From assembly GCA_014075255.1 (NCBI GenBank), contig CP046178.1, positions 955,616 through 1,019,615 of the forward strand: a stretch of DNA of 64,000 nucleotides, written 5' to 3'. This document shows, piece after piece, positions 55,437 to 63,937 of the stretch; the stretch's first letter is position 1; each line of letters starts with the position of its first letter. The DNA is from Gammaproteobacteria bacterium. GTDB lineage: Bacteria; Pseudomonadota; Gammaproteobacteria; UBA4575. The notes beneath the pieces were generated by a model. It was given only the letters and a program-made list of their open reading frames with translations, did no database searches and was not told where the DNA came from. The translations under genes were made by a program, and so were the position numbers.

Positions 55437-55763
55437 ATGCAAGCAACTGAAAAAGCACTTATCAATTTTTTTGAACAGGTCGCTTTAAAAAACAAAGCTC
55501 TATTGACACAGATAGAAATAGAACAGAGCTTTGATATAGACAATAAAAGATGGCAATTTACCTTGCCAAATTTACATTCTTTTCTTCAAAACCAAAATAA
55601 TGTATTCAGCTCTGTTGATTACCTAACATTTCGAAATATTTTATATAACAGTCCTATCAATCAAACAGTGAAGATACATGGTGCTGAAATCAATATTTCT
55701 GATAATCAAGCTAAGGTAGATAAATCTCGTTATGCCTTAATTTGGAATAACAAAGTTAATTAG
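55437..55763 (+). CDS. hypothetical protein
   Basis: 108 residues, soluble, without signal peptide or recognised motif. It begins M-Q-A-T-E-K-A-L-I-N-F-F-E-Q-V-A. The body is mixed alpha/beta. The 123-bp gap to the LysR gene and lack of a strong ribosome site make the start uncertain. It may be in the scn regulator's operon, but nothing shows a link. Confidence 0.6.
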   Translation: MQATEKALINFFEQVALKNKALLTQIEIEQSFDIDNKRWQFTLPNLHSFLQNQNNVFSSVDYLTFRNILYNSPINQTVKIHGAEINISDNQAKVDKSRYALIWNNKVN

Positions 55764-55806
55764 CTCTGGTAGAACAATATTTTCCTTAATCGTTATTTTT
55801 CCAGCC

Positions 55807-56064
55807 TTACTCACGTTTTCGCTTACTAGCGCCTGCAAAATGAATAATAGAATAAGAAATCCCAAAACCTGCAAACATTGAAAAGATAATTAAAATAATA
55901 TTTGCTAAATTAATATCTCCACCAAGCTTTGTATTAATATCAAATACCATTGCTAACACATTCATTATTATTAATGCTAAGAACACACCTCCAAAAAATA
56001 ATATGCGAAATGGCCTCGTGCCAGTCATTATTACATCAACAAATTTGTTTAAAAATTTTTGCAT
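55807..56064 (-). CDS. small two-segment membrane protein
   Basis: About 85 residues from the ATG at 56064 (M-Q-K-F-L-N-K-F-V-D-V-I-M-T-G-T-R-P-F-R); a longer frame from 56139 has no better site. Two hydrophobic helices (about 22-44 and 54-74) flank a polar loop, and the end is basic (K-R-K-R). It is divergent from the DUF1348-tetR-DUF3050 operon across the palindromic operator, so it may share that regulator. Family not recognised. Confidence 0.65.
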   Translation of the reverse strand: MQKFLNKFVDVIMTGTRPFRILFFGGVFLALIIMNVLAMVFDINTKLGGDINLANIILIIFSMFAGFGISYSIIHFAGASKRKRE

Positions 56065-56156
56065 CGTCTTGTATTCTCTCAGTAAAGCAATCATGACATA
56101 AACTTGCCTGACTCCACTAATAGAATATTTTACAAACATAGGTAATTAGCTATTGA

Positions 56157-56182
56157 AATATTGTACCGTTCGGTACAATATT
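56157..56182. promoter_or_regulatory. 26-bp perfect palindromic operator (TetR type)
   Basis: Two 12-bp arms, AATATTGTACCG (56157-56168) and CGGTACAATATT (56171-56182), are perfect complements with a two-base spacer. It lies 35 bp before the DUF1348 start and between divergent genes. The size and symmetry suit a TetR dimer site; the tetR gene is second in the downstream operon. Confidence 0.8.
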
Positions 56183-56216
56183 CATATATCAGTTAACTAT
56201 GACTAAGGATGCAATG

Positions 56217-56684
56217 ATGTCTGAAAGACCCCCCTTACCACCATTTACTCAGGAAACTGCAATTCAAAAAGTTCGTATGGCTGAAAATGCTTGGAACATA
56301 GGTAACCCAGAGAAAATTTCACTTGCCTACACTGAGGATAGCCGTTGGCGAAATCGAGATGAGTTTATTAACGGTCGCGATGAGATCGTAGCTTTTCTCA
56401 CACGCAAATGGGATAAAGAATTAGATTACCGACTCATCAAAGAACTCTGGGCATTTCATGACAACCGTATCGCGGTACGTTATCAATACGAGTGTCATGA
56501 TAGCGCTGGAAATTGGTTTCGAGCATATGGAAATGAAAACTGGGAGTTTGATGAACGTGGCCTCATGCGCCAGCGTCAAGCGAGTATTAACGATATTCCT
56601 ATTAAGGAAACTGAGCGAAAATTTCTGTGGGATAAAGGCCCAAGACCCGATGATTTCCCCGGGTTAACCGAATTAGGTCTCTGA
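56217..56684 (+). CDS. DUF1348 nuclear transport factor 2-like protein
   Basis: 155 residues from the ATG at 56217, seven bases after AAGGA; two upstream in-frame ATGs exist. The DUF1348 signature [20 protein letters not shown] and [17 protein letters not shown] is present, giving an SnoaL/NTF2-like cone fold. Function is unknown in the family. It is the first gene of a three-gene operon behind the palindromic operator. Confidence 0.93.
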   Translation: MSERPPLPPFTQETAIQKVRMAENAWNIGNPEKISLAYTEDSRWRNRDEFINGRDEIVAFLTRKWDKELDYRLIKELWAFHDNRIAVRYQYECHDSAGNWFRAYGNENWEFDERGLMRQRQASINDIPIKETERKFLWDKGPRPDDFPGLTELGL

Positions 56685-56688
56685 CTTT

Positions 56689-57258
56689 ATGGCACGAGAC
56701 ATTACCGAACATCACGACGTAATTCCCACGCTTGGTGAAATATTTCGAGAATTTGGATTTGCAGGCACCTCCCTTGCAGAAATTACTCATCGCACCGGCC
56801 TCGGCAAAGGTAGTCTTTACCATTATTTTCCAAATGGCAAAAAAGAGATGGCTGAGGTCGTACTTGATAATGTAGCCATCTGGTTTGAAGAAAATGTATT
56901 TCTACCACTTCGTGAGAGCAATAATCCAAAACATGGAATTAAAGTAATGTTTAAGGCAGTAGATGATTATTTCCATTCAGGCAAACGTATTTGCCTCGTG
57001 GGTGCATTTTCGCTTGATAACACGCGCGATCAGTTTGCTTGCAAACTAAATTCATATTTCACATCATGGAACCAGGCACTTGCATCTGCGCTAAAACGCG
57101 ATGGACTAAATGCCAATCTCGCCAATGACATTTCTGAAGATGTCGTCACAAGCATACAAGGAGCGTTAGTCCTGGCAAGATCACAAGACAATCCAAAAGT
57201 ATTTACACGAACATTAAAGCGACTTAAAAAACGTATTGAATCAAGCGCCCATGACTAA
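56689..57258 (+). CDS. TetR/AcrR-family repressor
   Basis: 189 residues. The HTH is at about 12-48 (I-F-R-E-F-G-F-A-G-T-S-L-A-E-I-T-H-R-T-G-L-G-K-G-S-L-Y-H-Y-F). The C-terminal ligand domain resembles the LmrA/YxaF group. It follows DUF1348 by four bases and overlaps the DUF3050 start (ATGACTAA). It most likely binds the 26-bp palindrome upstream of its own operon. Confidence 0.93.
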   Translation: MARDITEHHDVIPTLGEIFREFGFAGTSLAEITHRTGLGKGSLYHYFPNGKKEMAEVVLDNVAIWFEENVFLPLRESNNPKHGIKVMFKAVDDYFHSGKRICLVGAFSLDNTRDQFACKLNSYFTSWNQALASALKRDGLNANLANDISEDVVTSIQGALVLARSQDNPKVFTRTLKRLKKRIESSAHD

Positions 57259-58036
57259 AGAGCCATTACATAACAATATCGACTCACCACGATACAAATC
57301 ATTACTTAAGCAGCTTAATAACCACCCTCTTTATGATTTTTTAAATAATGAAAACAATCTGAAAATATTCATGGAGCATCATGTTTTTGCGGTATGGGAT
57401 TTCATGTCGCTTATTAAGGCACTTCAATTGCACCTTGCCCCTATTACGATCCCTTGGATACCGATTAAATATCCACATCATGCCAATTTCATCAATCAGC
57501 TTGTATTAGAGGAAGAGTCTGATCTAGCACTAACGGAAGCTGCAGAGTTTTCTCATGCTAGTCATTTTCAAGGTTACTTGAATGCCATGACAGATATAGG
57601 TGCTAACACACTACCAATTTCACATTTTATTAACCTAGTTGAAACCAAAGGTCTTGAGAGCGCCCTGCAAACTCGACACATACCCTACCCTGCCAAACAA
57701 TTTTTGACGTTCACCTTTAAACTTATTGAACGTAATCAGCCTCATTTGTTAGCAACGGTTATAGCTTTTGGAAGAGAAACTATAGTTCCACAACTTTTCC
57801 AATCTATTCAAAATGGATTACAGATTAACCGAAATGATGCACCTAATTTGCATGCTTATTTAGCTAGACATGTGCAACTTGATAAACATGAACATGGCCC
57901 ACTTGCTGTACGCATGGCTAATGAGCTATGTGGCAATGCTATAGATAAGCAATCTGAAGCAGTTGAAATTGCAGAACAAGCTTTAGCAAGTAGACTAGAA
58001 TTTTGGAATGGAATACATTTATCGTTAGTGGCTTAA
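57251..58036 (+). CDS. DUF3050 heme-oxygenase-like protein
   Basis: 261 residues from the ATG at 57251, which overlaps the tetR stop; a TTG at 57236 would add five residues. The DUF3050 core is M-E-H-H-V-F-A-V-W-D-F-M-S-L-I-K-A-L-Q near residue 45, then L-V-L-E-E-E-S-D and K-H-E-H-G-P-L-A. The spaced H and E residues suggest a heme-oxygenase-like di-metal or heme fold. Function is unknown. It is the last gene of the TetR operon. Confidence 0.9.
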   Translation: MTKEPLHNNIDSPRYKSLLKQLNNHPLYDFLNNENNLKIFMEHHVFAVWDFMSLIKALQLHLAPITIPWIPIKYPHHANFINQLVLEEESDLALTEAAEFSHASHFQGYLNAMTDIGANTLPISHFINLVETKGLESALQTRHIPYPAKQFLTFTFKLIERNQPHLLATVIAFGRETIVPQLFQSIQNGLQINRNDAPNLHAYLARHVQLDKHEHGPLAVRMANELCGNAIDKQSEAVEIAEQALASRLEFWNGIHLSLVA

Positions 58037-58124
58037 TGAAATTATTTCATGCAAGACAAAATTGATTGATGATTTATTAAGAGTATTTTAAAAACTCTAC
58101 TCTCTAGCTCGACCAACACTTCGT

Positions 58125-58919
58125 ATGTTAAGTGCATTACAAAATAATCAGCCAAATGTTTTACAGTTCGCCCACATCACGGACACTCATTTATTAAATC
58201 AGTCAGAAGATACTTTTAACGGTTTAAATACAAAAAATTCTCTTGAGTCGGTTTTATCTCACATCCAATCAAATTATGCCGATATCGATTTTTTGTTGCT
58301 TACTGGAGATGTCTCGCAAACAGGCGATCAACAGAGCTATAACGTTTTAAAAACGATATTACAACAATATGCATTTCCCATTTATTGTGTGCCAGGCAAT
58401 CATGATGTACCCAATCTTTTACAACAGGTCATCTCTAATTGTCCTTATGATTCAATCAACATCATCCAAATGGGTAAATTCTCATTGGTTTTATTGAGTA
58501 GCTGGGTAGATGAACAAAATCACGGTGTAATTTCACAAAACTGTTTACAACAGCTCAAAATGCATCTTAAAAATAGCGAAGGCCAATTTAATATATTTGC
58601 CATGCATCATCCGCCTGTATTGATCAACAGCAAATGGCTAGATGAATTGGGACTCATGAATAAGACTGAATTTATAACGCTTGTTGAAAATTATTCTCAA
58701 GATGCGCTCGTTTTATTTGGGCATATCCATCAAGATTTTGACCAGCAAAAAAATAAGTTACGTTTGCTCTCAACCCCCTCCACCTGCTATCAATTCAAAA
58801 AATATTCCGACACCATACAAGTCGAAATTACACCTCCACCCTCATATAGGATCGTTAACTTGGATTTAGACAACCACCAAACAATTAATATACGTACAAA
58901 AATTCATCATATTGAGTGA
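58125..58919 (+). CDS. cpdA: 3',5'-cyclic AMP phosphodiesterase CpdA
   Basis: 264 residues. The metallophosphoesterase motifs are in order: H-I-T-D-T-H-L-L (about 17-24), L-L-T-G-D-V-S-Q, V-P-G-N-H-D-V-P, A-M-H-H-P-P, and F-G-H-I-H. The length and motif spacing match CpdA, which hydrolyses cAMP and lowers CRP activity. It follows the DUF3050 operon with an 88-bp gap and may have its own promoter. Confidence 0.9.
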   Translation: MLSALQNNQPNVLQFAHITDTHLLNQSEDTFNGLNTKNSLESVLSHIQSNYADIDFLLLTGDVSQTGDQQSYNVLKTILQQYAFPIYCVPGNHDVPNLLQQVISNCPYDSINIIQMGKFSLVLLSSWVDEQNHGVISQNCLQQLKMHLKNSEGQFNIFAMHHPPVLINSKWLDELGLMNKTEFITLVENYSQDALVLFGHIHQDFDQQKNKLRLLSTPSTCYQFKKYSDTIQVEITPPPSYRIVNLDLDNHQTINIRTKIHHIE

Positions 58920-58985
58920 AATTGTATAACAAATCAGTCATTTGAATGATATTCACCTTATTTACCAATTATAATTCGGAGATCT

Positions 58986-59000
58986 ATAGGCAAAATCTAT
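58986..59000. promoter_or_regulatory. ATAG-N7-CTAT motif upstream of cbtBA
   Basis: ATAG at 58986-58989 and CTAT at 58997-59000, inside a longer palindrome ATCTATAG-N7-CTATAGAT (58982-59004). It lies about 200 bp before cbtB. The same pattern is found at the scn regulator and upstream of the porin. Confidence 0.35.
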
Positions 59001-59144
59001 AGATATAATAAATACAAAGTATTCGGATACATTATTCATCTCATTTAGACTTAACGATCAGCTTGGATGAACGGTATATTAATCAAGCATATAAGAAGAC
59101 TATCAAGTGCAATAGACGAACAAAGAATTCGTGTTCACTTAATC

Positions 59145-59164
59145 CAAACAAGATGTCTTGTTTG
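59145..59164. repeat. 9-bp inverted repeat before cbtB
   Basis: CAAACAAGA, two bases, TCTTGTTTG. The tight two-base spacer does not suit an RNA hairpin, so an operator is more likely. It is about 30 bp before the cbtB start and could bind a cobalt or LysR-type regulator. No cobalamin riboswitch box was seen in the 276-bp gap 58920-59195. Confidence 0.4.
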
Positions 59165-59195
59165 AATAAAAAATAATTAGGAAGGAGTAGCAAAA

Positions 59196-59393
59196 ATGAA
59201 CATAGCCAAAGAAACCTCACACTTATTGATTCAAGCTCAGACCAGAACCATCTCATGGGCAAATGTTTATGCCGTGTCAGCCGCGGTTGTAACGGGTGTA
59301 TTGATTATTTCTGCTGTGGGTTTTGCCGGACCGGAAATGCTGCATAATGCCGCACACGACATCCGACACGGACTTGCATTTCCTTGCCACTAA
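59196..59393 (+). CDS. cbtB: cobalt transporter subunit CbtB
   Basis: 65 residues. One helix at about 23-47 and the C-terminal H-N-A-A-H-D-I-R-H-G-L-A-F-P-C-H metal site, nearly the same as in the copy at 48329. A GGAAGGAG ribosome site lies seven bases upstream. It is followed by cbtA after 11 bp. CbtAB is thought to import cobalt, often under B12 riboswitch control, but here no riboswitch is visible. Confidence 0.95.
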   Translation: MNIAKETSHLLIQAQTRTISWANVYAVSAAVVTGVLIISAVGFAGPEMLHNAAHDIRHGLAFPCH

Positions 59394-59404
59394 GGAGTTA
59401 AGCA

Positions 59405-60106
59405 ATGAAGACTTTTAACAGAATATTCTTAACCGCATTGTTTGCCGGTCTGCTGGCCGGCTTAGCACTTGCAGGCCTTCAACACTACACTGTAATTCCT
59501 ATGATTTTGGAAGCAGAGACCTATGAAGTTACAGATAGCGATGATGCAGCTGATCATGGTGAAGAAGAAGCATGGGCTCCTGAAGACGGCACTGAACGTA
59601 CATTCTACACTGCAACCAATAGCATAATCGTCGGTATAGGATTTGGGCTACTGCTATCTGCATGCTATGCAATACGCCGCAACATCAGATGGCATCATGG
59701 AATTTTATGGGGACTCGCTGGTTTTGCAGCATTTCATCTCGCGCCATCCTTTGGCTTACCGCCAGAACTGCCTGGTGATGCTGCGGCACAATTGGAACAA
59801 CGCCAAGTATGGTGGGTCATTACCGTAGTGCTTACAGCAATAGGGTTGTGGATTATTGCGTTTCAACCAAAATCATATTTAAAACTATTTGGTATTGCTT
59901 TGATAGCATTGCCACATGTGTTTGGAGCACCACAACCAGAAGTTCACCATGGGCTCGCACCTGAGGAACTGAGAACTTCATTCAAATTTGCATCGCTTGG
60001 GACAAATGCAATTTTTTGGATCGTGCTGGGGACTCTAAGTGCATATTTTTATGTCCGTATTGAAGATCGCAGCGCAATCCGCTCAGCTAGTGAGACTGTT
60101 AGCTAA
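59405..60106 (+). CDS. cbtA: cobalt transporter subunit CbtA
   Basis: 233 residues with about five membrane segments. The start (F-N-R-I-F-L-T-A-L-F-A-G-L-L-A-G-L-A-L-A-G-L-Q), an acidic loop of D and E residues around 46-65, H-L-A-P-S-F-G-L-P-P-E-L-P-G and G-L-A-P-E-E-L-R are family marks. It is the main membrane subunit of the CbtAB cobalt importer. The cobalt-type thiocyanate hydrolase nearby gives a clear demand for the metal. Confidence 0.95.
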   Translation: MKTFNRIFLTALFAGLLAGLALAGLQHYTVIPMILEAETYEVTDSDDAADHGEEEAWAPEDGTERTFYTATNSIIVGIGFGLLLSACYAIRRNIRWHHGILWGLAGFAAFHLAPSFGLPPELPGDAAAQLEQRQVWWVITVVLTAIGLWIIAFQPKSYLKLFGIALIALPHVFGAPQPEVHHGLAPEELRTSFKFASLGTNAIFWIVLGTLSAYFYVRIEDRSAIRSASETVS

Positions 60107-60136
60107 AAATTAGCATTCCCTGTTGTTATATTTATA

Positions 60137-60169
60137 AATAAGTGATTGAAATTACTTCAATCACTTATT
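60137..60169. terminator. strong hairpin after cbtA
   Basis: A 14-bp perfect stem (AATAAGTGATTGAA and complement, 60137-60150 and 60156-60169) with a 5-base loop, 30 bp after the cbtA stop. There is no T tract, so it may be a processing/stability hairpin rather than a full terminator. Confidence 0.5.
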
Positions 60170-60270
60170 GGATAGAAATGTCCAAATTTTTATAAATAGA
60201 TCTGTACATCTCATCACACTAAATTGATTGATCTGTAAAAATCAGAAGAAAAAGAAGAAGGAGTTTACCC

Positions 60271-61476
60271 ATGAGTATATTTAAATTTTTAGTTACTTCG
60301 TTAGTTATTTTAGCTACTTTTGAAAACGTCTACGCAAATGACATCCAAGATGAAATAAGCGCGATTAAAGCGCGATTAAACCAACTCGAACAAATTGTAA
60401 ATAAACAAAGCGAAACGATTAATCAGCAAAATGATGTAATTGAAGAGAAGTCCAAACAAATTGAAGAGTTGGTGCAAAACTCGAATACAAATTCAGAATC
60501 GGATGACGGATGGTTTAATAAAATAGAAATCAGTGGTGTCACGGAAGTGGAAGCGGGTTATAACGATCCTGATGATGGAGAAAGCAGCAGTGATATTGTG
60601 TTGGCTACTGCCGAGCTTAGTGTTGCCGCTGAGGTGAATGAATGGGTATCTGCAGAGACTGTTTTACTATTTGAAGAAGACGATACCGATCTTGAAGTTG
60701 ACGTTGCCATTGTGACCATTGCGAATCCAAATAAGCCTTGGTTTGTTTCTTCCGGTTTAATGTACGAGCCTTTTGGTATGTTTGAAACGAATTTAATTTC
60801 TGACCCATTAACATTAGAGATTGCTGAAACGCGCGAAACTTCAGTGCTTGCTGGAATTGAGCATAATGGTTTTAGTGGCGGTGTGTATGTTTTTAATGGT
60901 GATCTTTCTGAAAAAGGTGACGATGACATTGATAACTTTGGTGCGTTTGCCGGTTATATGCAAGAAAATGAAAATAGTTCTTTCGCAATTAATCTTGGTT
61001 ATATAAATGACATTGGTGATTCAGACAATTTACAAGATGTTATTCAGGACAACATTGATGCTGCTGCAGTTGAATACAGTGACCAAGTCGGTGGGTTCTC
61101 TATTGACGGCATCTTCACCTATGGGCCTTTCAATGTTATTGCTGAATACATTATGGCTACGGACGATTTCGAAGCGAATGAGTTGACTTATCGAACCGGC
61201 GGCGCAGAACCTGAAGCTTTTAATATAGAAGTGGGTTATAGCTTTAATGTGGGTGGCGTGCCTATGACGGCAGCACTTGCCTATCAAGGCACTGATGAAG
61301 CGGTTGCGTTAGAGCTTCCAGAGGAACGCATAATAGGTGGTTTATCTGCTGAAATATTTGATGGCACCGCACTCTCGTTCGAGTGGGCACATGATGATGA
61401 CTACAGTGATTCAGATGGCGGTACCGGAGAATTTGGTGGAGACACCATCACTTCTCAACTTGCTGTTGAGTTTTAA
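60271..61476 (+). CDS. LbtU-family outer-membrane porin
   Basis: 401 residues with a signal peptide ending in V-Y-A-N. An N-terminal coiled coil (about 25-72, I-K-A-R-L-N-Q-L-E-Q-I-V-N-K-Q) precedes a beta barrel that ends in L-A-V-E-F. This plan is that of LbtU, the Legionella legiobactin porin, and its many relatives. The extracellular face is very acidic (D, E). Next to cbtBA it is a candidate cobalt or metal-chelate porin; this is inference. A GAAGAAGGAG site precedes the ATG. Confidence 0.85.
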   Translation: MSIFKFLVTSLVILATFENVYANDIQDEISAIKARLNQLEQIVNKQSETINQQNDVIEEKSKQIEELVQNSNTNSESDDGWFNKIEISGVTEVEAGYNDPDDGESSSDIVLATAELSVAAEVNEWVSAETVLLFEEDDTDLEVDVAIVTIANPNKPWFVSSGLMYEPFGMFETNLISDPLTLEIAETRETSVLAGIEHNGFSGGVYVFNGDLSEKGDDDIDNFGAFAGYMQENENSSFAINLGYINDIGDSDNLQDVIQDNIDAAAVEYSDQVGGFSIDGIFTYGPFNVIAEYIMATDDFEANELTYRTGGAEPEAFNIEVGYSFNVGGVPMTAALAYQGTDEAVALELPEERIIGGLSAEIFDGTALSFEWAHDDDYSDSDGGTGEFGGDTITSQLAVEF

Positions 61477-61528
61477 ACAAGCCACAAAAAGAACTAACAC
61501 CGATCTTTAAAAATATACTACTTAAAAT

Positions 61529-62002
61529 CTATTTTCTAAATATATGTGAAAATTTTTCACGCAAAGTTACATTATTTTCAAGCTTTTGAATTTTTTTCTC
61601 TTGCCTAAGCAATTGTTCACGAGAATAGTGTGGTTCAGCTATCGCATCAACAGCTAAATTAATTAAGCTATGCTCAGGTCCCATCCTGCCCGCCTCTAAC
61701 TCTCGTTGCGTTAACTCATACAAGGTTTCAATACAAACGCTACCACCAATAGTGCATTCTCGAGTTATCAGCATTTTATAATCTTGATCTCTAACTTCTC
61801 TAATCTTGTCTATATCTACACTATCTTGCATATGTAATTCAACAGCATCCATCAAAGATTTATACAATGAAAGCAATGTTATATAGTCTTCAACCTTTGA
61901 TGATTTTTCATGCCTGTTAATAATTTCTTCCCGGACTTGTTGCCAACCCGATACATCTTTAGTGCAACTGTTTACCTTATCTGCGAGGATTTTCAAACTC
62001 AT
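61529..62002 (-). CDS. hypothetical soluble protein
   Basis: 157 residues, helical, with no signal peptide. Four Cys residues (about 13, 82, 89 and 91-region) are scattered rather than paired in a finger. The region D-A-V-E-L-H-M-Q-D-S-V-D-I-D-K and the final basic helix (R-Q-E-K-K-I-Q-K-L-E-N) are the clearest features. No family recognised. It is separated by about 50 bp from phzF on the same strand. Confidence 0.7.
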   Translation of the reverse strand: MSLKILADKVNSCTKDVSGWQQVREEIINRHEKSSKVEDYITLLSLYKSLMDAVELHMQDSVDIDKIREVRDQDYKMLITRECTIGGSVCIETLYELTQRELEAGRMGPEHSLINLAVDAIAEPHYSREQLLRQEKKIQKLENNVTLREKFSHIFRK

Positions 62003-62054
62003 CTCTTATAAACAGCATTAAATAGTATAATTTTTAGGCTCATGTTTTTTTGCA

Positions 62055-62939
62055 TCAAAGCAACTTACCTTCTACAACTGACACAACATAACCACCCACA
62101 TAGACCTCACGAATCCCTGCAAGCATCTTCGCGCGCAGCATAATCAACGATGGTCGACGAACTTCATAACCCTGCTCTATTCTTAAGGACAAACCAGATT
62201 CAGGAAAATACTGATGCTCCAACAGATAAGCACCAAGAAATGCAGCGCCATTTCCCGTTGCTGGGTCTTCACGCACACCATGCGACTCAAAAAAGAACCT
62301 CACACAAAGATCATTCTCAGAATTATATGTTTGTTGAGTAAAAAGGTAAGTGAGCGGTGGAAATCCATTCGCTAACATTGAAGAATATTTTTCAATATTT
62401 AACATACATTTTCGAAGTGCATCTAAACTGCGGAGTGGAATTATCATGGCAGATGTTCCAGCAGAAACCACCTGAATAGGCGTTCTCATCTCAATGTCAT
62501 CTGACGATATACCTAAAGCAGTGGCAACAGGCTCAACGGCTGAAATAGCACCCAGCAACATTTCTGGAGCTGAAAACCACACAATTTCTTTCCCAGCATC
62601 CGATATTTCAAATGTTACTGGTACCTGAGATTCGCTTAGGTTTAGTTTTATATGTGCACTTGATTCAGAAATAACATGATTACGAAGCACCTGAGCTGTT
62701 CCAAGAATTGGATGACCCGCAAATGCTATTTCTTTTGACGGCGTAAAGATCCGCACACGGTAGCCTCCATTCTCCTCAGGTTCTGGAGTAACAAAAGTGG
62801 TTTCAGAAAAATTCATCTCCGCCGCTATCTTTTGCATCGAATCTTCTGAAGGTAATCTCTCACCTATTACTACGGCTAGCTGATTTCCCGAGTAAGACTG
62901 TTCAGCAAACACATCAACTATGTAGAATTGATAAGACAT
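62055..62939 (-). CDS. PhzF-family isomerase
   Basis: 294 residues. D-V-F-A-E-Q-S-Y-S-G-N-Q-L-A-V-V at the start and N-F-S-E-T-T-F (catalytic Glu near residue 46), F-A-G-H-P-I-L-G-T-A, and the C-terminal G-V-R-E-D-P-A-T-G-N-G-A are classic PhzF motifs. Members isomerise diverse substrates; without phenazine genes here the substrate is unknown. The enzyme is cytoplasmic. Confidence 0.95.
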   Translation of the reverse strand: MSYQFYIVDVFAEQSYSGNQLAVVIGERLPSEDSMQKIAAEMNFSETTFVTPEPEENGGYRVRIFTPSKEIAFAGHPILGTAQVLRNHVISESSAHIKLNLSESQVPVTFEISDAGKEIVWFSAPEMLLGAISAVEPVATALGISSDDIEMRTPIQVVSAGTSAMIIPLRSLDALRKCMLNIEKYSSMLANGFPPLTYLFTQQTYNSENDLCVRFFFESHGVREDPATGNGAAFLGAYLLEHQYFPESGLSLRIEQGYEVRRPSLIMLRAKMLAGIREVYVGGYVVSVVEGKLL

Positions 62940-62996
62940 TTACCCAGTTTTTAGTTGTTTATATAGTTTAAATACATTCTGCAAACTAATTATTTT

Positions 62997-63426
62997 TTAT
63001 ATATATGTCTGCAAACATGAAACCATACCTTTTAATTTTCCACTATCATACTGGAACCATTTGCATCGAATTACATTATACTCCCAACGCGAAACGTACC
63101 TAACATCTTCACCCAAAACGGGCGCTTTCCAGTATTCCCCCCTCATTAAAGCCAAATTTATTTTTACCTGTCCCATCCTCGTACTGGCATTGCCAATTAT
63201 TTTTATCCTTAATCGAGCAGTTTTTGTATTCATCTAACAAATTTGCAACTTCACTAATTACTGTGTTTTCACCCACACGGTACGCTACTTTCATTACCGG
63301 GCGCCATTCATTAACCACACTATCTTCAACAGTAGGTTTCACTACAACATAGGAAAAAACAATTTGCTCATTGTTACAAGCAATAACACATAGTGCTGAT
63401 AAGAATACTATTAGTAAATTACGCAC
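62997..63426 (-). pseudogene. lipoprotein gene broken by a one-base frameshift
   Basis: The first frame (63426-63109) starts with a lipoprotein signal (L-L-I-V-F-L-S-A-L-C-V-I-A-C-N) and stops early after G-G-I-L-E-S-A-R-F-G. A C6 run at 63137-63142 (G6 on the coding strand) is the break point: with one base fewer the frame continues as E-G-E-Y-W-K-A-P-V-L-G-E-D-V-R-Y-V-S-R-W-E-Y-N and ends at 62997, giving 142 residues. It could be a real pseudogene, a phase-variable gene or a sequencing error. No function is recognised. Confidence 0.7.
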
Positions 63427-63507
63427 AGATAAATTAGTATACTTTCGTTAATTCAGGATTATTAAATTAGCTAGCTTAAGGTTAAATAATACTACATTAT
63501 AGTTTTC

Positions 63508-63936
63508 ATGCCTTCTAAAAACACATCAGAATTCATTCTTTTATCTGAATTAATAAACATATTGAAAGACAAAGAATATTATCAGACATTTGCTAAAACT
63601 ATAGCCATGACTAGTAATTCCAAAAATCCGATGCCATCTGATGACGAAGTTGTTGCAGAGATGTTTCGTTATTTTATTCAGACAGATCTTCTACAAATAT
63701 TTCGTGAAAAAGCATTGGTGACGTTAGATTCTATTGAATCTGAAGTTGATAGGAGAATACTAAAGAATACAGAATCCGAAAATAGTGAAGATAATTTAAA
63801 GAACACTATTCACGATGACATCTGGAAAAATGAAATATATATTAATATTAAAGAATTAAAGAAATTATATGCAAACAAATGCATCGTTTTCCCTAATTCA
63901 TTACTAACAGAATTATCTACTCAAGAGAATTTATAA
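63508..63936 (+). CDS. hypothetical protein
   Basis: 142 residues, charged and helical, without signal peptide. Near the start is I-L-L-S-E-L-I-N-I-L-K-D-K-E-Y-Y, and the C-terminal part ends in F-P-N-S-L-L-T-E-L. No family is recognised. The upstream region is AT-rich without a clear ribosome site, so the start is moderately sure. Confidence 0.6.
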   Translation: MPSKNTSEFILLSELINILKDKEYYQTFAKTIAMTSNSKNPMPSDDEVVAEMFRYFIQTDLLQIFREKALVTLDSIESEVDRRILKNTESENSEDNLKNTIHDDIWKNEIYINIKELKKLYANKCIVFPNSLLTELSTQENL

Positions 63937-63937
63937 A

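Noticed and set aside
58920..59195. Cobalamin riboswitch upstream of cbtBA
   Set aside because: The expected B12 box and conserved stems are not found; only short inverted repeats are seen.
62997..63233. Separate 78-residue gene
   Set aside because: Its C-terminal part is the continuation of the upstream lipoprotein after a one-base shift; it has no start signal of its own.
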